A stretch of DNA of 64,000 nt from contig DASZUG010000082.1 of the NCBI GenBank assembly GCA_035547755.1, forward strand, positions 75,136 through 139,135. Direction: 5' to 3'. The stretch comes from Mesorhizobium_L sp035547755 (GTDB lineage Bacteria; Pseudomonadota; Alphaproteobacteria; Rhizobiales; Rhizobiaceae). Below, piece after piece: positions 54,002 through 62,572 of this stretch (position 1 is the first letter of the stretch; the number at the start of each line of letters is the position of its first letter). The notes beneath the pieces are model-generated. The model was given only the letters and a program-made list of their open reading frames with translations, searched no databases and was not told the origin of the DNA. A program made the translations under genes and the position numbers.

Positions 54002-54128
54002 GGTCGTACCGGTGGTACGGCCAAATCCGTCCGACAATGCGGGCGCCCGCCCGCGGGAAACCCTTACGGGCCGGGTCAATTCGGGCCAAATCCTTCGGGT
54101 TCCGGCTTGGCCGTACCCCGGTACGACC
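54002..54128. repeat. Pair of inverted palindromes between convergent genes
   Basis: GGTCGTACC-GGT-GGTACGGCC (54002-54022) and GGCCGTACC-CC-GGTACGACC (54109-54128) are each palindromic and are inverted copies of one another, differing by one base in the loop. The intervening 86 bases are GC-rich. They lie between the ends of the MFS and the dehydrogenase genes. The symmetric pair could form one large stem or act as binding sites. The 287-base gap has no other feature. Confidence 0.75.
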
Positions 54129-54197
54129 GGCGATGCTCCCCTTGGCCTTGGACCGAATTGCCTCCGGCAGAACGATTCCATCTAATCATGAAAGGCT

Positions 54198-55343
54198 CTA
54201 GCGCCAGCGCAGATTGGCGCGCGACAGCTGATCGACCGAACGGCATCCCATCAGTTTCATGTCGCGCACAAGCTCGGCGCGCATGAGGCCGAGCGCCCGC
54301 TCGACTCCGGATCGGCCCGCGGCGGCGAGCGGGAAGAGATAATACCGCCCGAGCCCGACCGCCTTCGCGCCGACCGAGAGCGCCTTGAGGACATGCGAGC
54401 CGCGCTGGACGCCGCCGTCCATCATCACGTCGATCCGGTCGCCGACCGCATCGACGATTTCGGCGAGCTGGTCGAAACCCGTGCGCGAGCCGTCGAGCTG
54501 CCGCCCGCCATGATTGGACAGGACGATGCCCGTGCAGCCGATGTCGATGGCGCGGCGCGCATCCTCCACCGACATGACCCCCTTCAGGCAGAACGGACCG
54601 CCCCATTCGCGCACCATCCCGGCCACGTCGTCCCAATCCATCGACGGGTCGAGCATCTCGGTGAAGTAGCGGCTGATCGACATCGCGCCGCCGCCCATGT
54701 CGACATGCCGGTCGAGTTGCGGCAGGCGGAATTTGTCGTGCGTCAGATAGTTGATGCCCCATGCGGGCTTGATGGCGAATTGCAGCATGCCGGCAAGCGT
54801 CAGCCTGAACGGGATAGAGAAGCCGGTGCGCAGATCACGCTCGCGATTGCCGCCGGTGATGCTGTCGACCGTCAGCATCATAACGTTGATCCCGGCATCC
54901 CTGGCGCGCTGCATCATGGCGCTGTTGAGGCCGCGATCCTTGTGAAAGTAGAACTGGTAGACCTGCGGCGTGTCGCAAGCCGCGCGAATGGCCTCCAGAC
55001 TGACGGTCCCCAGAGAGGAGACGCCGAACATGGTGCCGAATTTGGCGGCGGCCGCGCCGACGGCATGTTCGCCGTCATGATGGAAAAGCCGTTGCAATGC
55101 GGTCGGCGAGCAATAGACAGGCAGGGCCAGCTTCTGGCCCATCACAGTCACCGACAGGTCGACATCCTCGACCCCGCGCAGGACATTGGGCACCAGATCG
55201 ACATTCTCGAAGCTCTCGGTGTTGCGGCGATAGGTGAGTTCGTCGTCGGCAGCGCCATCGATATAGTCGAAGATCGGCCCCGGTAACCGGCGCTCGGCGA
55301 GCCTGCGGAAATCGTGGAAGTTGAAGCAGTCGGTCTCTCGCAT
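54198..55343 (-). CDS. lldD: FMN-dependent alpha-hydroxyacid dehydrogenase (L-lactate type)
   Basis: A 381-residue TIM-barrel flavoprotein. The catalytic His and Arg are in SNHGGRQLDG, and the substrate/FMN motifs LPVYCSPTALQRLFHHDGE and MMDGGVQRGSHVLKAL are present. The length and pattern suit L-lactate dehydrogenase (LldD) but glycolate oxidase-like enzymes are similar. It is the last gene of the presumed sugar operon, 277 bp beyond the SDR gene, separated by a repeat. Confidence 0.88.
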   Translation of the reverse strand: MRETDCFNFHDFRRLAERRLPGPIFDYIDGAADDELTYRRNTESFENVDLVPNVLRGVEDVDLSVTVMGQKLALPVYCSPTALQRLFHHDGEHAVGAAAAKFGTMFGVSSLGTVSLEAIRAACDTPQVYQFYFHKDRGLNSAMMQRARDAGINVMMLTVDSITGGNRERDLRTGFSIPFRLTLAGMLQFAIKPAWGINYLTHDKFRLPQLDRHVDMGGGAMSISRYFTEMLDPSMDWDDVAGMVREWGGPFCLKGVMSVEDARRAIDIGCTGIVLSNHGGRQLDGSRTGFDQLAEIVDAVGDRIDVMMDGGVQRGSHVLKALSVGAKAVGLGRYYLFPLAAAGRSGVERALGLMRAELVRDMKLMGCRSVDQLSRANLRWR

Positions 55344-55449
55344 TGCCCGGTCGGGTCCCCCGCCTTTTGCGCCTTCTGCATGACCGCAGTCTGGTCCGTC
55401 CGCTATGGCATGCCCGGGTGGAACAGTCGACCGCCATGTTCTCCTAGAC

Positions 55450-55549
55450 CCTTTCCGTTTTTCTCCGAATCACGGAAAGGCTCTATTTCTTTGTTTTGAC
55501 GCAATTCCGGACGCAAAACCGCTGCATACTTTTGCTGGAATTGCTCTAG
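55450..55549. repeat. Hairpin plus rhizobial intergenic repeat, copy 2
   Basis: CCTTTCCG (55450-55457) pairs with CGGAAAGG (55473-55480). Directly beyond it is a second copy of the repeat at 41695-41751. Together they fill part of the 277-base gap between the alpha-hydroxyacid dehydrogenase and SDR genes; the remainder shows nothing else. Confidence 0.75.
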
Positions 55550-55620
55550 CACCTGAAAACCGCGCGATGCAAACAGACCGGATCGCGCCACGCCCTTCTC
55601 TTCTGTCCGGCTATGGTGGC

Positions 55621-56352
55621 CTAGATCGTCCAGCCGCCGTCGATCGCGCAAGCCTGGCCGGTGGTATATTCGGCGCCGGCCAGATAGACCGCGAGGTCGG
55701 CGATCTCCTCGGCTTTCCCGAGGCGGCCCATCGGCTGGCGTGCGATGAAGGCGGCCTTGGCCCGTTCCAGGTCGCCCTGGGCGCGCATGCGCTCGTTGAG
55801 CGAGGGGCTCTCGACAGTGCCGGGGCAGATGCAGTTGCAGCGGATGCCTTGGGTGACGTAGTCGGCGGCGACGGCCTTCGTCAGGCCGATGACGGCAGCC
55901 TTCGTCGTGCCGTAGATGAAGCGGTTCGGCACGCCCTTGATGCTGCTTGCCACCGACGACATATTGACGATCGAGCCGCCGCCTCGCTCGATCATACCCG
56001 GCAGCACCGCCCGGATCGTGCGCACCATCGAAGCGACGTTGAGGTCGAAGGCGAACGCCATCTCGTCGTCCTTCATGTCGAGGATCGTGCCGTTATGGAC
56101 GAAGCCGGCGCAATTGAAGAGCACGTCGACGGCCCCAACGGAGCGGACGACCTCCCAGACCATCTGATCGTCGCGCACGTCGAGCTTCCTCACCTCGATA
56201 TTCTTTTCTCCGGATAGTTCGCCGAGAATGCCCTCATTGATGTCGGTCGCAACCACGCGCGCGCCAGCGCGGGCGAAGGCGAGCGCCGTGGCCCGCCCAA
56301 TCCCCTGCGCGGCGGCAGTCGCGAGAACCGTCTTGCCTGAAAAGTCCGTCAT
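55621..56352 (-). CDS. Short-chain dehydrogenase resembling 2-keto-3-deoxy-L-fuconate dehydrogenase
   Basis: A 243-residue SDR with NAD site TAAAQGIGRAT (the first Gly replaced by Ala) and catalytic SS/Y-K in NMSSVASSIKGV and FIYGTTKAAV. The patterns FVHNGTILDM and the C-terminal ACAIDGGWT place it near 2-keto-3-deoxy-L-fuconate dehydrogenases (and the BDH2 group). It is preceded by the MaoC gene, 41 bp upstream. The role is inferred from sequence resemblance and operon content. Confidence 0.85.
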   Translation of the reverse strand: MTDFSGKTVLATAAAQGIGRATALAFARAGARVVATDINEGILGELSGEKNIEVRKLDVRDDQMVWEVVRSVGAVDVLFNCAGFVHNGTILDMKDDEMAFAFDLNVASMVRTIRAVLPGMIERGGGSIVNMSSVASSIKGVPNRFIYGTTKAAVIGLTKAVAADYVTQGIRCNCICPGTVESPSLNERMRAQGDLERAKAAFIARQPMGRLGKAEEIADLAVYLAGAEYTTGQACAIDGGWTI

Positions 56353-56393
56353 GTGTGAATTCCTCTGTTTGGATGGTCCGGCGCCGGCTCGCC

Positions 56394-56843
56394 TCAGGAT
56401 GGCCGCCGTTCGACGATCAGGATGTGATCGGCGGCAAGGACGACCTCCTGCCGCTGGTTGACGACTTCGCACCGCTCGACGACGCGCCCGCAACTCGCCC
56501 GTTTGGGATCGTCCGTCTTCGAAGCGATCGTCACTCGCGTGCGGATCGTATCGCCGATGAAGACGGGCCGCACGAAGCGGAGGCGGTCGTAGCCATAGGA
56601 GAAGGCGACAGGGTTGACGAGCGTCGCCGTCAGACCGATGCCGATCGAGAAGACCATCGTGCCATGCGCCACGCGCTGGCCGAAATCGGTCGTTGCGGCA
56701 AACTCGGCATCCATATGGTGCGGGAAGAAGTCGCCGCTGTGGCCGGCATGGACGACGATGTCGGTTTCGGTGATCGTGCGGCCGGTCGTGACCCGCCGGC
56801 TCCCCAGTTCATAGTCCTCGAAATAGATCGTCTGCTCTGACAT
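56394..56843 (-). CDS. MaoC-like dehydratase
   Basis: A 149-residue hotdog-fold protein with the hydratase 2 motif: SGDFFPHHMDAEFA (Asp and His) followed by FGQRVAHGTMVFSIG. MaoC proteins hydrate enoyl-CoA thioesters, which is unusual in a sugar operon; it may act on a different substrate here. The ATG overlaps the Gfo/Idh stop by one base, so it is coupled to that gene. Confidence 0.86.
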   Translation of the reverse strand: MSEQTIYFEDYELGSRRVTTGRTITETDIVVHAGHSGDFFPHHMDAEFAATTDFGQRVAHGTMVFSIGIGLTATLVNPVAFSYGYDRLRFVRPVFIGDTIRTRVTIASKTDDPKRASCGRVVERCEVVNQRQEVVLAADHILIVERRPS

Positions 56844-57928
56844 CAGTCTTCTCCGGGCAATGCGGCGATCGTGGTAGCGGGGGCGGCGCTCGACTGATAG
56901 GCGGCCTCGACGAGCGCCATGGTCCGCCATGCATCCTCGACGGAACCTACGAGACATTCGTCCTCGCCGGCGGCAAAGCGCTGCAGATTCGCCATCCGCC
57001 CGACGAAGGCGTCGGGGAACCACGCGCCTTTCAGCGGCACTTCGGTCCAGCCGTCGCTTCCTTTTGGATGAATCCATAATTCATCCGGCTCGCCGCGTGG
57101 GTAATCGAGATTAACGCCGAGCTTGACATAGGCCGCACCCTGCGTACCGCAGATGCGGAACTCGCAGGCCTGGAACTTGCGGCCGAACGCGTGGTCGTGG
57201 TTGATCGACAGCGCGCAGCGAACCCGCTCGCCATAGTCGAGGATGGCCGCCGTCCGCGTCTGCGACATCCCGTGGTTCGGATGGCCGATGGTCTTGGCAT
57301 GGACGCCGTGCGGGTCGCCGAGGATCTGGCGGATGAGGTCGAGATAGTGGATCGAATGCATGGCGATCTCGACGCGGGGCGAATCCTTGAGGAAAGCCCA
57401 AAGCCGCCACGGCGTATCGAGCGCTAGCCAGGCGTCGAAATCAACCACCTCCCCGAGCCAACCCCTGGCGATCGCATCCTTCAGCGCAAGCATCATCGGC
57501 GCGAAGCGGAGCTGGAAATTGACCGCCGCGAAAAGCCTCTTCCCGCGACAGACCGACAGGATTTCGCTCGCCTGTTCGAGGTTGGCGCCCATCGGCTTCT
57601 GCACCAGCACGGCGGCCCCGTCGGGCAGGGCGCGCAGAACGCCGGCATGACGGTCCGGCGGCGTTGCCAGATCGAAGATCGCCCCCGGCACGGAGGCCGC
57701 CTCCTCTGGCGATGCGAAGGCCTCGACCCCCCACTTGCGGGCAAGCGCCCGCGCCTTGCCCGGATCGGGATCGTAAAGGCCCGCGATCGGCATTCCCGCC
57801 TTTCGGTAGGCGGGGAAATGCGCATCGCCGACGATGCTGCCCGCACCGAAGGTGACGATCGGCCGAGGCGCCGACGGCGCCGGCCAGGCCTGCCGCAGGC
57901 TTTGCGGATCGAAGGCAGGTTCGGGCAT
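56843..57928 (-). CDS. Gfo/Idh/MocA family oxidoreductase
   Basis: A 361-residue dehydrogenase. The nucleotide-binding start is VTFGAGSIVGDAHFPAYRKAG, and the EKP-like motif is VLVQKPMG. The second half has the NFQLRFAPM and HSIHYLDLIRQIL patterns of sugar-oxidising members. It likely oxidises the imported sugar or a derivative at C1 or C3. It is 2 bp after the lactonase gene and coupled to the MaoC gene. Confidence 0.9.
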   Translation of the reverse strand: MPEPAFDPQSLRQAWPAPSAPRPIVTFGAGSIVGDAHFPAYRKAGMPIAGLYDPDPGKARALARKWGVEAFASPEEAASVPGAIFDLATPPDRHAGVLRALPDGAAVLVQKPMGANLEQASEILSVCRGKRLFAAVNFQLRFAPMMLALKDAIARGWLGEVVDFDAWLALDTPWRLWAFLKDSPRVEIAMHSIHYLDLIRQILGDPHGVHAKTIGHPNHGMSQTRTAAILDYGERVRCALSINHDHAFGRKFQACEFRICGTQGAAYVKLGVNLDYPRGEPDELWIHPKGSDGWTEVPLKGAWFPDAFVGRMANLQRFAAGEDECLVGSVEDAWRTMALVEAAYQSSAAPATTIAALPGED

Positions 57929-57930
57929 CG

Positions 57931-59070
57931 TCAGGCTCCCCCTTGCTGGTTCGGCGCCGGAGCAAAGGCAATACAGGTCGGCGTGCCCGTTGCGATCGAA
58001 CCGACATGCGACAGCTTTTCGCCATCCTCACCAATCCGGAAGGCCGAAAGACAGTCGCTGTCCTGGTTCGCGACGATCAGGAAACGGCCGGAGGGATCGA
58101 CGGCCATATGACGCGGCGTCTTGCCGACAGCGGGTGTCGTGCCCTCGAAATGCAATCGACCGGTCTGCGGATCGATTGCCAGGGTTGCGATGCTGTCATG
58201 GCCGCGATTCGCCACGAAAAGCCTCTGCCCCGACGGCGCGAGGGTGATTTCGGAACAATGGTTGCCACCGGTTCCCTCCGGAATCGTTGCGCGGGTGTCG
58301 ATGAGCCTCAACTGCCCGAACCGGGCGTCATAGGCGAACGAGCACACGGTCGAATTCAACTCGTTGACCACGAAGACGCGGGCGCCGGCATTGTCGAAGA
58401 CGAAATGGCGCGGGCCTGATCCTGCCGGCAACGGGCAGGCGTGGCTGCGCACGATCGATCCGGAGGCCTCATCGAACCGGTAGACGACAATCGCATCGAT
58501 ACCGAGGTCGCTGACGAGGACGAAGCGGTTGTCCAGACTGATGCGCGCCGCATGGGCGTGCGGGCGCTCCTGCCGGTCGGGATCGGGGCCGGCGCCTTCG
58601 TGGCCCGCATGGGCGGAAGCCGGCCCGAGCGTGCCATCCCCGGCGATCGGGAAGACCGCGACCGACCGGTTGGGCTTTTCGCTGACCGGACCCATGCCGT
58701 AATTGGCGACGAGCAGGTGACGGCCGCTCCGGTCGAAGCTGTTGAAGGCCGTGATGCTGCCGAGCGCCGGCTGCTTGTCGAGATAGGAAAGGTCGCCCGT
58801 CGCGGCATCGATCGCATAGGCGCTCACGGTGCCTTCGTTCCAGCCGAAGACTTCGCTGTTGGCGTAAAGATGCCGCCCCGAGGGGGCGACGGAGAGGAAG
58901 GTCGGGTTGTCGATCCCCTCCCGGACACCTGCAGGCTGCATTTCTCCCGTTGCGGTATCGAAGGTGAAGACGGCAATGCCCTTCCCGTTCGAGGAGGCGA
59001 AATAGGGCGTCGGGCGATTGCAGCATCCGACATAGGCAAAGCATCTGGACACGGCATGTGCTCCTTTCAT
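57931..59070 (-). CDS. Beta-propeller lactonase (6-phosphogluconolactonase-like)
   Basis: A 379-residue protein with the repeated propeller pattern: FLSVAPSGRHLYANSE, AFNSFDRSGRHLLVANYG, RHFVFDNAGARVFVVNEL and RHMAVDPSGRFLIVANQ. It probably opens a sugar lactone produced by the adjacent dehydrogenase. There is no clear signal peptide, so it is likely cytoplasmic. The start at 59070 is 10 bp after the permease stop. Confidence 0.87.
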   Translation of the reverse strand: MKGAHAVSRCFAYVGCCNRPTPYFASSNGKGIAVFTFDTATGEMQPAGVREGIDNPTFLSVAPSGRHLYANSEVFGWNEGTVSAYAIDAATGDLSYLDKQPALGSITAFNSFDRSGRHLLVANYGMGPVSEKPNRSVAVFPIAGDGTLGPASAHAGHEGAGPDPDRQERPHAHAARISLDNRFVLVSDLGIDAIVVYRFDEASGSIVRSHACPLPAGSGPRHFVFDNAGARVFVVNELNSTVCSFAYDARFGQLRLIDTRATIPEGTGGNHCSEITLAPSGQRLFVANRGHDSIATLAIDPQTGRLHFEGTTPAVGKTPRHMAVDPSGRFLIVANQDSDCLSAFRIGEDGEKLSHVGSIATGTPTCIAFAPAPNQQGGA

Positions 59071-59080
59071 GTCCGGCGGT

Positions 59081-60049
59081 TCAGATCTGCTCTCTCAGAT
59101 GGGCTTCGCGGCCGTAGAGGCTGACGAGCAGGATGATGACCGCGCCAAGCGCGGCCTGCACCGCCGAAGGCTGAAAGCCGAGGCCGATCAAGAGCGTATT
59201 GATCTCCGTCAGCACGATCGCTCCAACGAAGGTCCCGAGATAGGAACCGCGCCCGCCGACGAGGGCCGTCCCGCCGACGACCACGGCGGCGATGGTCTGG
59301 AAGAGATAGGGTTTCCCGACATCGGCATAGGCCGATCCGGTGAAGCCGAGCAACAGCACGCCCGCGATCGCGGCGAAAAGCGCGCTGAGCGCAAAGGTCG
59401 CGGCCCACATCCACACCGGATCGATCAGCGCATAGCGTGCGGCGGGCGGATTGCTCCCGAGCGCATAGAGGCGTCGTCCGAAGGGGGTGCGCGCCAGGAA
59501 GAAGGCGACGGCCAGCGTCATGACAAGGAAGGCGGGTACGACGCCCGGGAAAGGCAGCGGCCCGATCGAGCCGCCGATCGAGACGAAATTGGAAATATAC
59601 TGCGGCGCCGATCCCGACGGGAAGCCCGCCGTCCAGAGAAGGACCGCACCTTGCACGAAGGTGCCGACGCCGAGAGTGACGATCAGCGGATGCAGGCCGA
59701 GACGGGCCGAAAGCGCGCCGTTGAAAGCGCCGATCGCGAGCGCGAGCACCGCGACGATCAGGCAGACCAGCGCGAAGTTCATGCCGTTGCCGTAAAGCTG
59801 GGCGGCGACCACATTGGCAAAACCGACGATGAAGGGGATTGAAAGGTCGATGCCGCCGAGGATGATGACCAGCGTTTGGCCGACTGAAGCAATGCCGAGA
59901 AGCGCGGCGAGGATCAGCATCGAACGCAGTGTGAAGGTCGAGCCGAAACCGTCTATGGAGGCGAGCCCGAAGAAGTAGAGGAGAACCGCTATCAGCACGG
60001 CCCCAAGGATCGGCTGGCGGCGGAGAATGGCGATCATGCTCCCCATCAC
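59081..60049 (-). CDS. Ribose-type ABC transporter permease
   Basis: A 322-residue polytopic membrane protein of the RbsC/AraH family. Family features are the GGIDLSIPFIVGFANV loop and GGRGSYLGTFVGAI near the C-terminus. It pairs with the next permease to form a heterodimer. Its start overlaps the stop of the upstream permease by 4 bp. Confidence 0.9.
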   Translation of the reverse strand: MMGSMIAILRRQPILGAVLIAVLLYFFGLASIDGFGSTFTLRSMLILAALLGIASVGQTLVIILGGIDLSIPFIVGFANVVAAQLYGNGMNFALVCLIVAVLALAIGAFNGALSARLGLHPLIVTLGVGTFVQGAVLLWTAGFPSGSAPQYISNFVSIGGSIGPLPFPGVVPAFLVMTLAVAFFLARTPFGRRLYALGSNPPAARYALIDPVWMWAATFALSALFAAIAGVLLLGFTGSAYADVGKPYLFQTIAAVVVGGTALVGGRGSYLGTFVGAIVLTEINTLLIGLGFQPSAVQAALGAVIILLVSLYGREAHLREQI

Positions 60050-61023
60050 AGGTCCCTCCCGCCGGATGATTTCTGCATCGCCGTCGATGCCACGGCGAGG
60101 ACGAGGATCGCGCCATAGGCGGTCTGCAGGATAAAGGTGGAGACGTTGAAATAAATCAGCGCGCTCTGCAGCAGGAAGATGTCGAGCGCGCCGATCGTGG
60201 CGCCGATGAAGCCGCCGCGCCCGCCAGCGAGGCTGACGCCGCCGAGCGCCACGGAGGAGATCGCGAGCAGCGTATAGGTCTCTCCGATATTCGGGTCGGC
60301 TGATCCGATCAGCGCCGTCAGCGACAGCCCGGCGATGCCCGCGAAGACGCCGCCGACAAGATAGGCGAGAAAGCGGATCAGCGTCACGTTAAGACCACTG
60401 GTGAACGCCGCCCGGTCCTCGCTGCCCGTCGCCATCAGGGCGGTATAGTAAGGAGTGCGCGTCAGCGCGAACCAGAGGAGCCCGATGACGAGCAGCGGAA
60501 TGAACGACCAGGCGCCGGAGAGACCGGAAAACCAGGAGGGAATGGTCCCCGTGGGTGAAGGAACGATTGTCGTCGTCAGGCCGGCCAGGACGAGATAGGT
60601 GCCGAGCGTCGCGACGATCGGCTGGATGCGCACGATCGCCGCTAGGAAGCCGTTGAAGGCGCCGAAGGCCGCGCCGATGACGATGGCGGCGACCCAGACC
60701 GCAACCGGGCCGGCCAGCCCCCATTTCGCTATGATGATCGTCACCACAATGGCGTTGACGAAGCCCATCAGGGGTCCGATCGACACGTCCAGCCCACCCC
60801 GGCCGGACAGGATGGCCGGCGTGGAGGCGAGTGCGGCCGAGATCAGCGGCGCGGCGAGCCCGATCAGCGTTCCCCATGAATGCGGCAGGAAGCGCTCCGG
60901 ATTGAGATAGACGTTGACGAGGAGCAGGACGACGAAGAGCAGGCCGGCAAAACCTATGCCGGCGATCCCCGGCAGCCGGAACCGCTCCGCCTGCCCCTTC
61001 ATTTTCGCGGCGGTCGCGGTCAT
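60046..61023 (-). CDS. Ribose-type ABC transporter permease
   Basis: A 325-residue RbsC/AraH-family membrane protein with the GGLDVSIGPLMGFVNAIV segment and GGRGGFIGATIGALD near the C-terminus. It overlaps the ATPase gene upstream and the second permease downstream. Two different permeases per transporter occur in many rhizobial carbohydrate systems. Confidence 0.9.
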   Translation of the reverse strand: MTATAAKMKGQAERFRLPGIAGIGFAGLLFVVLLLVNVYLNPERFLPHSWGTLIGLAAPLISAALASTPAILSGRGGLDVSIGPLMGFVNAIVVTIIIAKWGLAGPVAVWVAAIVIGAAFGAFNGFLAAIVRIQPIVATLGTYLVLAGLTTTIVPSPTGTIPSWFSGLSGAWSFIPLLVIGLLWFALTRTPYYTALMATGSEDRAAFTSGLNVTLIRFLAYLVGGVFAGIAGLSLTALIGSADPNIGETYTLLAISSVALGGVSLAGGRGGFIGATIGALDIFLLQSALIYFNVSTFILQTAYGAILVLAVASTAMQKSSGGRDL

Positions 61024-61778
61024 GCCGCCCGTCCGAACATTGCCGAGATGACGCGGTCGTTGTCCAGCTCCACGCCGCTCAGTTCGGCGGACAGCGTGCT
61101 GTCGCGGAAGACGAGCACCCTGTTGCTGAGGAAGATCGCTTCCTCGATCTCCGAAGACAGGATCACGATCGTCATACCTTTCAATGCGAGGTCCTTGAAG
61201 ACCCCATAGAGCAATTGCCGCGTCGCGACGTCGACGCCTCGCGTCGGATCGTTGAGCAGAAGCACGTCCGGTTCGCGCACCAGGAGGCGCGCAAGCAGGA
61301 CCTTTTGCTGGTTGCCGCCCGAAAGCGTGGTGATCGTGCGCCTGGGATCATCGGCGACGATCGACAGAAGATCCTTGAAGCGGCTGTAGCGTTCGCGGCG
61401 GATGCGCGGCGATATGAAGCCGATGCGGGTGTCGCGATTGAGCGAGGCGATGGCGAAATTATCGAGGATCGACAAGGCGGGAAAGATCCCGGTCCTGCGG
61501 CGGTCGCGCGGAAGATAGGCGACGCCGCGCCGCATGGCGTCGCGGAAATTGCGGATCGGGCGGGGAGCGCCTCCGGCCCTGCCCGAATGGCGCACTTCGC
61601 CCGCCAGCGGCCGCCTCCAGCCGGCGAGGACTTCCAGGAAAACCTCCTGCCCATGACCGTCGAGGCCGGCCAGTCCGACGATCTCGCCCGGCCGGAAACG
61701 GACGGTCAGCGGCGCGCGGCCGGCCTTGAGGACGATGCGTTCGGCCTCGAGACAGCAATCGGTCTCACGCATGGGCAT
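61020..61778 (-). CDS. Sugar ABC ATPase, second half of a split RbsA-type protein
   Basis: A 252-residue domain matching only the C-terminal half of RbsA/MglA proteins. It has the degenerate first loop GLDGHGQEVF in place of a Walker A, a normal signature (TLSGGNQQKVLLAR) and LLLNDPTRGVDV where LLLDEPTRG is standard, so the Walker B Asp is Asn and the catalytic Glu is Asp. It overlaps the first-half gene by 14 bp. It probably works only as a partner of that gene. Confidence 0.88.
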   Translation of the reverse strand: MPMRETDCCLEAERIVLKAGRAPLTVRFRPGEIVGLAGLDGHGQEVFLEVLAGWRRPLAGEVRHSGRAGGAPRPIRNFRDAMRRGVAYLPRDRRRTGIFPALSILDNFAIASLNRDTRIGFISPRIRRERYSRFKDLLSIVADDPRRTITTLSGGNQQKVLLARLLVREPDVLLLNDPTRGVDVATRQLLYGVFKDLALKGMTIVILSSEIEEAIFLSNRVLVFRDSTLSAELSGVELDNDRVISAMFGRAA

Positions 61779-62502
61779 GCGACCTCCGCGAATCGGGCGC
61801 CATCATCTTCAGCAATTCCTCCGGGGTTGCCTCGCCGCGCGAAAGCGACGCGACGCGTTCACCGGCACGCAGGATGGAAATGCGGTCGGAAAGCCGCATG
61901 ACCTCGTCCATGCGGTGCGAGATGAAGATCACCAGCGCACCGGCCCGCGCCATCGCCTCGACATGCCGGAAGACGCTCTCGCGGTCGCCATGGTCGAGCG
62001 CCGCCGTCGCTTCGTCAAGGATGAGGATGCGCGGGTTGCGCACCAGGGCGCGGGCAAGCACCACCACCTGCTGGGCGGCGAGCGGCAGGCTTCCGGCTTC
62101 CGCGCCGAGCGGTATGTCCATCCTGGTGATCCTGGCGATCATATCGGCGACGCGCGCGGCCCGCTCCGCTCCTCGGATATTGCGGCGGAAGAGCCCGTCG
62201 ATCCCGAGCAGGACGTTGTCGACCACCGGGCGGTCAGGGGCGACGAGCACTTCCTGGAATACGGTGGCGAGGCCTTTGGCGTTGAAGTCGCCGGGATTGC
62301 CCCCGGCGAACGGTTCCCCGTCGATACGGATCGTGCCGGTGTCCGGCCGGACAATTCCGGAGAGAATCTTGACCAGTGTGCTCTTGCCCGAACCATTCTC
62401 GCCGAGCACGGTGTGGATGCCGCCAGCCTCGAAGGTGATGTCGACTGATTTCAGCGCGCGCGTTTCGCCATAGCTCTTGGAAAGGCCTTCGATCTCGATC
62501 AT
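61765..62502 (-). CDS. Sugar ABC ATPase, first half of a split RbsA-type protein
   Basis: A 245-residue ATPase domain with Walker A GENGSGKST at 34-42, signature-like LPLAAQQVVVLARALV, and Walker B RILILDEATAAL followed by a His switch (VIFISHRMDE). RbsA normally joins two such domains in about 500 residues; here the frame ends after one. A frameshift in one gene, rather than a true split, should be excluded. It is 70 bp downstream of the binding-protein gene. Confidence 0.88.
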   Translation of the reverse strand: MIEIEGLSKSYGETRALKSVDITFEAGGIHTVLGENGSGKSTLVKILSGIVRPDTGTIRIDGEPFAGGNPGDFNAKGLATVFQEVLVAPDRPVVDNVLLGIDGLFRRNIRGAERAARVADMIARITRMDIPLGAEAGSLPLAAQQVVVLARALVRNPRILILDEATAALDHGDRESVFRHVEAMARAGALVIFISHRMDEVMRLSDRISILRAGERVASLSRGEATPEELLKMMAPDSRRSHAHA

Positions 62503-62572
62503 ACGGGATATCGTCTTCCTGTCCGGTGGGCGGTACAGATGGTCGCCGCCCGCCGGTCATATATTAGGCTTC

